Assembly (NCBI GenBank): GCA_002413045.1
Contig: DHWF01000051.1
Location: 97,950 to 161,949 of the forward strand
Length of the DNA stretch: 64,000 bases
Source of the DNA: Chloroflexi bacterium UBA5189
GTDB taxonomy: Bacteria > Chloroflexota > Limnocylindria > Limnocylindrales > CSP1-4
Direction of reading: 5' to 3'
Shown: one piece after another, positions 16,406 to 24,108 of the stretch
How the letters are laid out: every line of letters begins with the position of its first letter
Position numbering within the stretch: the stretch's first letter is position 1
Position numbers and translations under genes: made by a program
Notes under the pieces: model-generated
Told to the model about the DNA's origin: nothing
The model's input: the letters and a program-made list of their open reading frames with translations, nothing else
The model's database searches: none

Positions 16406-16843
16406 TCAGGCGTACCCGCGATGCAAGCTGAACACGTATGGCAGCCGGTTGACCATCAGCAACCCCAGCGGGATGCCGATGACCGTGAGGAACAGCACGT
16501 AGCTGACCGCCATGTAGATCGCGGACAGCCACCAGCCGATCACGACGAAGTACGCGAGCCGGACCGCGAGGCTGACCTGCTCGACCGCGACCGGCCGGTG
16601 GCGGACGACGCCGTCGGCCCCGGTCACGACCATATAGGCCTCGCGTCGGGGGCGGAGCGTCAGCACGGTTGGGATGCGATTGACCAGGTAGAACGCGAGC
16701 GGCAGCCCGATGATCGTGAGTGCAAGGAACCAGGCGGCGGTCAGGACGATCCCCGCCAGCCACCACCCGACCATCAGGTACCAAGCGGCTCGCACCACGA
16801 ATGGCGGGCCCGGGTTGCGCACAATGGCGGTCGACGTCTGCAT
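16406..16843 (-). CDS. YccF-domain inner-membrane protein with internal duplication
   Basis: A 145-residue membrane protein made of two copies of one unit. Each has a VGWWL/IGWWL helix, a second helix, IGLPL/IGIPL, and then NRIP/NRLP: residues 24-58 and 100-136. This is the YccF pattern. Both ends are likely cytoplasmic with four membrane helices. Function unknown. It is upstream of the DUF4386-like gene, and a TACGAT box stands 9 bases before its ATG. Confidence 0.85.
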   Translation of the reverse strand: MQTSTAIVRNPGPPFVVRAAWYLMVGWWLAGIVLTAAWFLALTIIGLPLAFYLVNRIPTVLTLRPRREAYMVVTGADGVVRHRPVAVEQVSLAVRLAYFVVIGWWLSAIYMAVSYVLFLTVIGIPLGLLMVNRLPYVFSLHRGYA

Positions 16844-16852
16844 GCGAAGCGG

Positions 16853-16858
16853 ATCGTA
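16853..16858 (-). promoter_or_regulatory. Possible -10 box of the YccF-like gene
   Basis: Minus-strand TACGAT is 9 bases before ATG 16843, slightly wider than the other leaderless boxes. Confidence 0.4.
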
Positions 16859-16868
16859 GGACCCCGCG

Positions 16869-17477
16869 CTATCCCTCGGCGGTCCCGAAGGTGGCTCGTC
16901 CCGCCGGTCGATACGTCTGCAGCATCACGCCGTTCGGGGTCGCCTTCGAGTGGAGCAGCTCGAGCCGATGGGTCTGGCCGTGGTCCGGGAACAGCCGTAG
17001 CCCGTCGCCGAGGACGACAGGGTGGATCACGAGCTGGAGCTCGTCGACGAGGTCGTGCTCCAGGAGCCACTGCAGGAGTACGCCACTGCCCTGCAGCAGG
17101 AGGTCTCGGCCCGGCTGCGCCTTGAGCTCGCGGACCTTCGCCTCGACGTCGCCGTCGATGACGTGCGTGTTCTGCCACGCCGGATCCTTCAGCGTCGTCG
17201 ACGGCACGTACTTGGGCAGGACGTTGATCCCATCCGAGATCGGATCGTCGCCGTGGTGTTTCGGCCAATAGTTCGCCCAGATGTCGAAGGTCACCCGGCC
17301 CAGCAGCATGGCATCCATGCCCGCGTACGCCGCGGTGATGAACGCGCCGGTCTCCTCGTCGCTGAACGGGGCCATCCAGCCGCCGCGCTCGAACCCGCCG
17401 CGCGTGTCCTCGTCGCGCCCGCCCGGACCCTGGTACACGCCGTCCAGCGTCACGAACACCAGTGCAGTCAGCTTCAT
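16869..17477 (-). CDS. Dihydrofolate reductase family protein (RibD C-terminal-like)
   Basis: A 202-residue RibD-C-fold reductase. Marks are LTALVFVTLDGVYQGPGG at residues 3-20, MDAMLLGRVTFDIWANYWP near residues 56-74, KYVPSTTL, then LLLQGSGVLLQWLLEHDLVDELQLVIHPVVLGDG near 130-163 and GVMLQTYRPAG. GAAGGAG lies 9 bases before ATG 17477, so the in-frame ATG at 17501 is rejected. An inverted repeat 43 bases upstream (17520-17543) may be its operator. Substrate unknown; paralogue of 8868. Confidence 0.85.
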   Translation of the reverse strand: MKLTALVFVTLDGVYQGPGGRDEDTRGGFERGGWMAPFSDEETGAFITAAYAGMDAMLLGRVTFDIWANYWPKHHGDDPISDGINVLPKYVPSTTLKDPAWQNTHVIDGDVEAKVRELKAQPGRDLLLQGSGVLLQWLLEHDLVDELQLVIHPVVLGDGLRLFPDHGQTHRLELLHSKATPNGVMLQTYRPAGRATFGTAEG

Positions 17478-17519
17478 GATCGTCGCTCCTTCGCGTCGCA
17501 TGGTGACACCAAAGGCCGA

Positions 17520-17543
17520 GACCCTCAGTCGAGCGAGAGGGTC
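17520..17543. promoter_or_regulatory. Inverted repeat upstream of the RibD-like gene
   Basis: GACCCTC (17520-17526) and GAGGGTC (17537-17543) are perfect inverted copies around a 10-base centre. They start 43 bases before ATG 17477, in the 209-base gap 17478-17686. It could be a repressor site or the tail hairpin of the lipoprotein gene at 17687. Nothing else stands out in this gap. Confidence 0.35.
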
Positions 17544-17686
17544 ATCGTCCTCGGGCCACCGCGGCGATCCGGCGGACTTGGCCGCGATGTTCGGGCGCGC
17601 CGCCGGCGGTCAGGACCTGGCCGCCGCCCAGATCTTGTGGATCACCGCTCGACGAACCATCGCAACGCTCCTTCCGCACATCTCGT

Positions 17687-18286
17687 TCAGGGCCCGATGC
17701 CCGCGAAGATCTCGTTGCACAGGGCGCCGAATTGCTGCATGAACGCGGGCAGCGCCGTCGGATCGATCGCGGCGAAGACGCCCTTGCCCGTGGTGTGAAC
17801 GCTCAGCTGGCCGTTCCCGCCGGCGATCGAGAGCTCGCAGGTGTCCTGCCCCTTGACCGCGCCGAGGTGCGGGAAGTAGCCCCCGAGCAGGTCCCAGGTC
17901 GCGTGGTCTCCGATACCACTGATCGGAGTGACGCCGGTCGTGCCCATGTCATCGTTGAGCGGGCCCTCTCCCTGGCCGACGTTGACGACCACGTTCAAGC
18001 CATCGCCGATCGATGGGTCGCCGAGGGGCCACGTGCAGTCGCCCGTGTGGTCAGTCGTGGAGGTGCCAAGGGGCGTCGAGAAGAGCGCCTGGACGTCGGC
18101 CTCGGTGAGCTTCGAGCATGGATCGAGGTCCGGCAGCCCGAGGCCGCTCGCGCCTGTCGGAGCGCCGGCTGGCGCATTGGCAACGCTGCCCGCCGACGAC
18201 GGTCCCGCCGCGCCACCGCCAGAGCAGGCGGCCGACCCGGCTGCAACGGCGACCGCCATGAGGCAGGTCACAAGGGTTCTGCGCAT
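17687..18286 (-). CDS. Secreted lipoprotein, DUF3558-like, third gene of the SARP-linked lipoprotein cluster
   Basis: A 199-residue lipoprotein. Its signal peptide is residues 1-21, with SAAC as lipobox ending at Cys21, then a Gly/Ala/Ser linker. The domain starts DPCSKLTEADVQALF and has Cys residues in GDCTWPLGDP, DTCELSI and ALCNEIFAG, the DUF3558 pattern. GGAG lies 8 bases before ATG 18286, so the GTG at 18295 is rejected. Its promoter region (18287-18400) is a near copy of the one before the DUF4397 lipoprotein at 23970. Probable function: cell-envelope binding protein, not further assignable. Confidence 0.75.
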   Translation of the reverse strand: MRRTLVTCLMAVAVAAGSAACSGGGAAGPSSAGSVANAPAGAPTGASGLGLPDLDPCSKLTEADVQALFSTPLGTSTTDHTGDCTWPLGDPSIGDGLNVVVNVGQGEGPLNDDMGTTGVTPISGIGDHATWDLLGGYFPHLGAVKGQDTCELSIAGGNGQLSVHTTGKGVFAAIDPTALPAFMQQFGALCNEIFAGIGP

Positions 18287-18400
18287 CCTGTGCACTCCAA
18301 TCGCCTGTGAAGCCGCGGCTCACGGCCTGTTGCCAGCGTCGCCGCAGTCGATCGCAGATCGGTCGCAAGGCCCGGCTGCGGCGATCGCACGCCGGCCGCG
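18287..18400 (-). promoter_or_regulatory. Promoter A: phased SARP-type operator array
   Basis: Plus-strand repeats CGATCGCA at 18349, CGGTCGCA at 18360, CGATCGCA at 18382 and CGGCCGCG at 18393 all fall on an 11-base grid, with one degenerate slot at 18371. Read on the coding strand, the last repeat is followed by 8 bases and then GACGCT, a possible -10. From the repeat to the ATG about 63 bases are conserved in promoter B (23971-24096). This layout matches the direct repeats bound by SARP regulators. Confidence 0.6.
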
Positions 18401-18420
18401 AACGCCGGCCGATCGACGCG

Positions 18421-21400
18421 CTACTGGCTTGAACGCACCGTGAACGCGTACGGACCGGTCTCGGTGCCCGACGAGGCGATCCGGATGGTGTAGATGCCTG
18501 CGGCCTGGAGCACGTGCCGCCCGAGGTCGTTGCAGGATCCCGAGATGTCGATGGGCGAACCGTCGGGCCCGAGCAGGCTCCACACCAGCCGACTCGTGGC
18601 GCACGTGGCCTGGGCCTCGAGGTAGACGACCTCGCCGGCGGTTGCCGGGAACGTGTAGTCGGCATGCTGGGACGTCGAAGTGAGCGCGCCGGTCACCGCC
18701 CGGCCGATCGTGATCGGACCGGCCGCGGTGGCAGGAGTTCCCGAGACCGTGCTTGGCACACCGCCAGCAACGATGCCAGCCTCGGACTCCGCGAAGGAGG
18801 CATCGCCGGTCACGCCCACGTCGAGGATGCAGTCATCCAGCCAGGGTTCCGAATTGACGCCCAGGGCACGGCAGACCGCCTCGGCACTTGCCCGCGCTGC
18901 AGGATCGAGTGAGGCAATCGTCGCGGTCGACGATGGGAAGTCGAGGTGGGTGAAGGTCGCCGTGCTCTCGCCCGCCTGGTAGTCGAACAGCGATTCGGCC
19001 TGGGAGATGCGCCAGCTGTTGCCAAACGGGTCATACAGCTTGGTCTTGAACGCGGGGTCGGTTGGGCGCAGGACGACGCCATCCCGGGTTGTGAGGTCAT
19101 TGGCCGGGTTGCCGTCCTCGCTGCCGAGCAGGCCGAGCAACGTGGGACCAACCGCCGGACTCGGCACGAAGCCGAAGTTGAGGGTGGTTCCGAGGCGAGT
19201 CACGGTCAGGCGGCTCCCATCCGGCCAGCCGACGACGACTTCGCCGCCGTGGCGCTGGAGCACGCCGCCGTGGGGCAGCCGTTCCTCGATGTCCGAGGCC
19301 TTGATCGCAACGCCGTTGACCATCAGGGACGCCGGCTCGCGCGAATAGACGCCGACCCGATCCCCATCGACGTTGGCCGCGACCGCCGTGTTGTAGCTCA
19401 CCGACGATTGCGGGGTCCACCCCTCTTGGCGGGCCTGAACCTCCACCTTGCCGTCTGGCGACGTCAGGGTGATGAACTCACCAGCACCCTGGAAGTCCAA
19501 ATGAACTCCGTCGCCGGTGCGGAAATGGGTGTCGCCGATCGAACAAAAAGTGCACGTTTCGCCATGTGGGCCGGCACACAGGACACCGGTGCAGCTGAAT
19601 CCCGACGGGCCGTTCGAGCATGTGCCGAACACGCAGAATGTACGGAGCTGCCCGGCGATGGATGGGAGCCCACAGACGCCGAAGTAACTAGTGCATGTTG
19701 CTGTTGATCCCGACGAATTGGCGGGCGGGGTCGCGGGCGGGGTCGTGGGCGGGGTATCAGGGCTCCAGCCCGGATCGCACGAACCGTCGGCGTTTGCGGG
19801 GACGCCCTCGTGGACCGTCAAACCCCCGGCACTAACGTCTCGGGTGCACTCGACGAGTCCGGTGGGATCGACATGGTTGACGGGGTCCGATCCTGCGTAT
19901 TGATAGAGGTTCGGGTCGCCACCGGCGAAGTGGATCGGGTCGGGACCGGTCCACGTGCGGGTCGTGGGTTCATAGTCGCGGGCACCGAAATGCACCAGAC
20001 CCGTGTCTGGGTCAGCGAGCCCGCCCGCGAAGCCGAACGGAATCGTGCCTGGAGCCGTCTCGCTCGTGATCCGGCCCCAGACGTCATAGGTGATCGCGTC
20101 GACGATCGCGCCGGTGGCGGTGTCGATAACGAATCGTGGGCTCCCGACCGCATCGGTGACGACACGGTAGGACTCGCCGCCGCGCTCGACGAGGGCGAGG
20201 CGTCCCAGGTCGTCGTAGCCGAACTGCATGACGATCGCGCCGGTCCCATCGGTCTCGGCGACGACCCTGCCGGCCGGGTCGTACAGGTACCCGGCCACGA
20301 GCTTGCCGCCGACCTGCCGGCCGATCCGCCGACCGTCGGCGTCGACGAGATACGTGATCGACCGGCCGTCGGCGAGCGTGACTCCACGCAGGCTGCCGAA
20401 ATCGTCGAACGTGAACGCGGTGGTACCGCTGCTGTCGCTGCGCTTCGTCAGCTGGCCGTCGTCGGCCCAGGTGAAGGTTGCCGAGCCGTCGGTGACGAGC
20501 CGGTCGCGGTCGTCGTAGGTTGCCGTCGTCGTGCCGGCGGGCCGCTTGACCGCCGTTCGGTTGCCCGCCGCATCGTAGGTATCCGTCTCGGTGGTGGCTC
20601 CGTTCACCTTGACCGATGCGAGGCGGTCCGCGCCGTCGTAGGCGTAGGCCGTTGTCGTGGTGCCGCTGGGGGCCGTCTCCGCCACCGTCACGACCCGGCC
20701 GATGTCGTCGCGGGTATAGCGGACGTCATCCACGACCTTGCCCGAGACGGTCGTCGTGGAGCGGATCAGCCGGTCAGTCGCGTCGTACTGCTGATCGGTC
20801 TGGACGCTTCCAGCGATCGTGCGGGTAACCAGCCCCGACGTGGGATCGCGTGTCAGGGCCAGCCCGGCCACGCCGGTCAACAGACCGGCCGGATCGTAGG
20901 TCAGCGCGATGCCGGCCGATCCGCCGGCCGCCTCGCTTACGGCACGCCCGTTTGCATCGAGGGTGACGGTCACGGACCCCGTGAGCGGACCTGACCAGCC
21001 CAGCTTATCGACGACGGCGCCCGCATAACCGTAGGTCGTGGTCACCCCGCCCGGATCGATGGCCTGCGCTCGGAGATGCGTGGTTGGGTCATAGACCGCT
21101 GAACCCGTGCCCACATCGAAGGTCCAGCCGACCAGCCGCCCGGCCGTGTCGTAGGCGAGCTGAATTGCCCGCTTGCCGAGACCCGCCACGCTGATCGGCC
21201 GTCCGTCGCCGTCATAGGTGGTCAGCTCGGCGGAGGTATCCGTCCCGACTGCCGGCGGAAGGAAGGCGGTCGGGCGGCCGGCCGGGCTGGTGCCGACCGC
21301 GAACTGCAATCCGCCGGGTGGTTGGACCTGCGCGAGGCGACCGTCTGCGTCATAGCCGGTGACCAACGTCGATCCATCCGGTGCCGTCGTCGTGGTCGCC

Positions 21401-22962
21401 CGGCCGTCCGCGTCGACGGCGACGAGAACCACGCGACCATCGGGACGGGTGACCGATTCCTGGCCGTTCGACGTGTCGTAGCTGAAGCGCGTGGTCTGGC
21501 TGCCCGCACCCGACCCGACCGTCTGGCTGGACTCGCGGCCCTGGGCGTCGTAGGTGCGGGAGACCGTCGGACTGCTTGGTCCGGAGGAGGAGACGAGCCG
21601 CCCGTCTGCGTCGTAGCCGTCGACCAGCTTGCGGCCGGCGGGATCAACGAGCGTGGAGGTTCGGGCGCTCGGATCGAACGTCTGCACCCATGCCTGCCCG
21701 TTGACCGTGCTGGTGATTGAGCCGGCCAGCGCGTACGGCAGGCCGCCGGTCGACTTCAGGGCTTGCGCGACGTCGGTTTTGGACACGACCCCGTCGGGGC
21801 GGGTCGCCACCTGGGGCGTCAGCACGGGCGCGGACATGCCCCAGGTGTCGCTGGCCACCGTACCGAGGGCGAGTGACGACCCGTCGGCAAAGGTGATCGA
21901 GCGGGCGCCATCGGCACTTGTCGTCTCCGACGTGGTCGCCCCATCTGGCCCGACGAACGTGCGCTGGATTCCGCCGCTCTCCGCCGCGGTCCGGAATGTC
22001 GAAACGCGTCCGAGCGTGGTCGTCTCACGGATCTCGACCGTCGTTTCCGACGCGCTCCTCGCCGTCAGCTGGGCGACCCCGTCTGCATCCGTCGAGCTGG
22101 CCAGCCTACCGGCCTGGTCATAGCCGAACCGCGTCACGCCGCCGACCGGGTCGGTTTCGGACGTCACCAGGCCGCCGGGAGCCCAGCTGATCGACGTCGT
22201 GCCACCACTCGGGCTGCGCACGCCGACGAGCTGCCCGCCGGCATCCAGCTCCAACGTCGTGGCGGCGCCGTCGATGCCGACGAGCGCGGTTGGTGCCCCA
22301 TCGGCGGATCGCTGGACAGCGAGGTGGGCCGGTTGCGCACCTACCGACCCATCGACGGCGCTCAGGCGCCCGGCCGCGTCGTAGGCCAGGGTCAGAAGGG
22401 TCGTTCCGAGGCGTCCGTCGACGGTCCGAATGTGGTGACCGGCCACATCGAAGATATACGCCGTTGACGCGTCGAAGCTGGGAACGGCCTGGCCCCCGGC
22501 CGCGAGCGATACGCCCGCGGCGAATCGCCACGACCCATCTCCGGCGATGAGGATTCCATCAGCCGCGTCGTAGCGCTGGAGCACGTTGATCGACCAGCCG
22601 CCGAGGCCAAGGCCGTCCGCGTCCCAGTTTGGTCGGTCCTGCCGCCCGACGGCCCACTGGCTCGAGTAGGTCAGGGCCAGATTCGTGTCGACGATCGGGA
22701 TCGACAGCGTCGCTGCCTGCTGGTCGCACGGCACGTATCCAGCCGGGTCGCACTCCTCGAGACTCGTCGGCGCCACCGGGCTCGGGCCTTCGGTGGGAGA
22801 GGCGGGTGAGGCTGCAGTGGGCGGAGGAGGCGTCGTCGTGCACGACGCGAGCAGCAGAACCGCGCACGCAGTGGTGCCCAGCCTCCCGAGGACGAGCCTG
22901 GTGTGACGCAATCGGGTGGCCCGCGGACCGCCGATCACGTGCACGGCCTCATGCCGCGACAC
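18421..22962 (-). CDS. RHS/YD-repeat lipoprotein with VWD-like and PPC-like C-terminus
   Basis: A 1513-residue lipoprotein: signal peptide with lipobox LLAS-C at Cys41, then a Pro/Thr/Ser tether. Residues ~170-980 are YD repeats (forms of YDAAGRL, YDADGRL, YDDLGRL) forming the hollow RHS shell. The RHS core signature lies near 985-1040 (GLVHFGARDYEPTTRTWTGP, then DPNLYQYAGSDPVNHVDPTG). Usually a toxin follows; here there is a Cys-rich linker (~1060-1140), a VWD-like domain (~1144-1290: GDTHFRTGDGVHLDFQGAGEF, then LLGLLGSEDGNPAND) and a PPC-like beta domain (~1410-1513). It follows the DUF4397 lipoprotein by 18 bases and probably shares promoter B. Extracellular adhesion or matrix role is inferred. 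Confidence 0.88.
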   Translation of the reverse strand: MSRHEAVHVIGGPRATRLRHTRLVLGRLGTTACAVLLLASCTTTPPPPTAASPASPTEGPSPVAPTSLEECDPAGYVPCDQQAATLSIPIVDTNLALTYSSQWAVGRQDRPNWDADGLGLGGWSINVLQRYDAADGILIAGDGSWRFAAGVSLAAGGQAVPSFDASTAYIFDVAGHHIRTVDGRLGTTLLTLAYDAAGRLSAVDGSVGAQPAHLAVQRSADGAPTALVGIDGAATTLELDAGGQLVGVRSPSGGTTSISWAPGGLVTSETDPVGGVTRFGYDQAGRLASSTDADGVAQLTARSASETTVEIRETTTLGRVSTFRTAAESGGIQRTFVGPDGATTSETTSADGARSITFADGSSLALGTVASDTWGMSAPVLTPQVATRPDGVVSKTDVAQALKSTGGLPYALAGSITSTVNGQAWVQTFDPSARTSTLVDPAGRKLVDGYDADGRLVSSSGPSSPTVSRTYDAQGRESSQTVGSGAGSQTTRFSYDTSNGQESVTRPDGRVVLVAVDADGRATTTTAPDGSTLVTGYDADGRLAQVQPPGGLQFAVGTSPAGRPTAFLPPAVGTDTSAELTTYDGDGRPISVAGLGKRAIQLAYDTAGRLVGWTFDVGTGSAVYDPTTHLRAQAIDPGGVTTTYGYAGAVVDKLGWSGPLTGSVTVTLDANGRAVSEAAGGSAGIALTYDPAGLLTGVAGLALTRDPTSGLVTRTIAGSVQTDQQYDATDRLIRSTTTVSGKVVDDVRYTRDDIGRVVTVAETAPSGTTTTAYAYDGADRLASVKVNGATTETDTYDAAGNRTAVKRPAGTTTATYDDRDRLVTDGSATFTWADDGQLTKRSDSSGTTAFTFDDFGSLRGVTLADGRSITYLVDADGRRIGRQVGGKLVAGYLYDPAGRVVAETDGTGAIVMQFGYDDLGRLALVERGGESYRVVTDAVGSPRFVIDTATGAIVDAITYDVWGRITSETAPGTIPFGFAGGLADPDTGLVHFGARDYEPTTRTWTGPDPIHFAGGDPNLYQYAGSDPVNHVDPTGLVECTRDVSAGGLTVHEGVPANADGSCDPGWSPDTPPTTPPATPPANSSGSTATCTSYFGVCGLPSIAGQLRTFCVFGTCSNGPSGFSCTGVLCAGPHGETCTFCSIGDTHFRTGDGVHLDFQGAGEFITLTSPDGKVEVQARQEGWTPQSSVSYNTAVAANVDGDRVGVYSREPASLMVNGVAIKASDIEERLPHGGVLQRHGGEVVVGWPDGSRLTVTRLGTTLNFGFVPSPAVGPTLLGLLGSEDGNPANDLTTRDGVVLRPTDPAFKTKLYDPFGNSWRISQAESLFDYQAGESTATFTHLDFPSSTATIASLDPAARASAEAVCRALGVNSEPWLDDCILDVGVTGDASFAESEAGIVAGGVPSTVSGTPATAAGPITIGRAVTGALTSTSQHADYTFPATAGEVVYLEAQATCATSRLVWSLLGPDGSPIDISGSCNDLGRHVLQAAGIYTIRIASSGTETGPYAFTVRSSQ

Positions 22963-22980
22963 GCGTTGTCCTGACTGGAG

Positions 22981-23970
22981 TCACGGCTGGATCGGTGCGA
23001 CCGCGAGGTGCAGGTCGGTGACGGAGGTGCCGTAGATAAAAGCCAGCGTCTGCTGGCCTGCCGTCAGGTCGACGCTCAGCTGGCCCTGTTTGGGCGTGAG
23101 CCCAGAACATGTCGGCAGGGTGCTGTCGCCGTTCGCAACGACCGAGATCTGGTGCGTCCCCGGGGTGGTTGCGAAGACCGCCTCCGACGAGCCGGATCCA
23201 GATGCGGCAAAGACGTACGGCAGCCCCGGCTCCTGGCTGGCATCGCCGTTCAAGGGCGGATCGCAGGACGCGTCGACGAAGAAGTAGTACCCAACGTTGC
23301 CGCCCGTGAGCGACAGAAGATTCTCGCCGGACACGACGCTATCGCTCGCCAGTAACTCTGCCTGGCCCGCGGCCGGTGGCGGTGCGACCGGACCCACGCC
23401 CCCGTTCGCGTCGTCGCCCTTCTCGACGAGTGAACTGACACCAAGCTCGCAGATCGGCCCGGTCCCCAAGCAGCCCGACCCGCTCTTGCCCTGGCTCGAC
23501 AGGATGAGGGTCTCCTGCAGGTTCGAACCGTCGTCCTGATACCCGCCGACCCCCTTCCCATCAGTGAGGCTGAGGGCAGCGGGATCCTCCCCCGTCGGGA
23601 GCACGTACATCCGGACGATCCCGCCTGTCTCATGTGGGTGCACGTAGGCCGAGAACGAGCCGTAGGCGACCCCCGTCAGGATCGGCGTGGCGGCCTGGCC
23701 CACGGGCGTGTCATAGAGGTCGAGGGCAGGCCCCGGCGCGAGGTTCTGGTCGGCGTAGAAGTTCCCGATCCGCACCGACGTCTGGCCCGCCTGCCCTGGC
23801 GAGGACGCGCCCCCGATTGCCGGCGACCCATCAGATCCGCCAGGACTGCCAGCTCCGGGCGTAGCTCCGCCATCGGCGGCGGTCGTAGGAGCAGTGCCGG
23901 AACCACTGCAGGCGGCCAGCGCCGATGCAAGGGCGACCGCCGCGAGGCCGGTCAAGACGCGACTGCGCAT
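22981..23970 (-). CDS. Lipoprotein with DUF4397-like domains, first gene of the RHS operon
   Basis: A 329-residue lipoprotein with lipobox LAAC at residues 18-21 and a long Gly/Ser/Pro linker to about residue 60. The region SVRIGNFYADQNLAPGPALDLYD, then YGSFSAYVHPHETGG and VRMYVLPTGEDPA, has the beta-rich DUF4397 pattern. A second half (~230-325) includes GTHQISVVANGDSTLPTCSG and QTLAFIYGT, another beta domain. GGAG is 9 bases before ATG 23970. It is directly ahead of the RHS gene with an 18-base gap, and its promoter carries the phased repeats. Likely surface-exposed; function unknown. Confidence 0.75.
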   Translation of the reverse strand: MRSRVLTGLAAVALASALAACSGSGTAPTTAADGGATPGAGSPGGSDGSPAIGGASSPGQAGQTSVRIGNFYADQNLAPGPALDLYDTPVGQAATPILTGVAYGSFSAYVHPHETGGIVRMYVLPTGEDPAALSLTDGKGVGGYQDDGSNLQETLILSSQGKSGSGCLGTGPICELGVSSLVEKGDDANGGVGPVAPPPAAGQAELLASDSVVSGENLLSLTGGNVGYYFFVDASCDPPLNGDASQEPGLPYVFAASGSGSSEAVFATTPGTHQISVVANGDSTLPTCSGLTPKQGQLSVDLTAGQQTLAFIYGTSVTDLHLAVAPIQP

Positions 23971-24096
23971 GTGTCTGGACTCCGATCGCTGGATGAGCCG
24001 CGGATCACGGCCGGTCGCCAGCGTCGCGGGAGCCGATCGCAGATCGATCGCAAAGACCGGCCGGGTCGATCGCGGCTCGACCGCGGCTCGACCGCG
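23971..24096 (-). promoter_or_regulatory. Promoter B: phased SARP-type operator array before the RHS operon
   Basis: Plus-strand repeats CGATCGCA at 24034 and 24045, CGATCGCG at 24067, and CGACCGCG at 24078 and 24089 keep an exact 11-base phase, with one degenerate slot at 24056, the same third slot as in promoter A. On the coding strand the nearest repeat is followed by 8 bases and GACGCT. The first repeat is 64 bases from the ATG, against 63 in promoter A. The regulator gene just upstream ends at 24109. Confidence 0.65.
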
Positions 24097-24108
24097 ATTC
24101 GGGGCCGC

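Noticed and set aside
18287..18420. Hairpin GCCGGC-GTTCGCG-GCCGGC as a terminator of the RHS gene
   Set aside because: Short stem, no T-run, and the bases belong to the phased repeat array.
19810..20994. Long plus-strand open frame inside the RHS gene
   Set aside because: GC-rich shadow of the RHS reading frame; no domain and no start signals.
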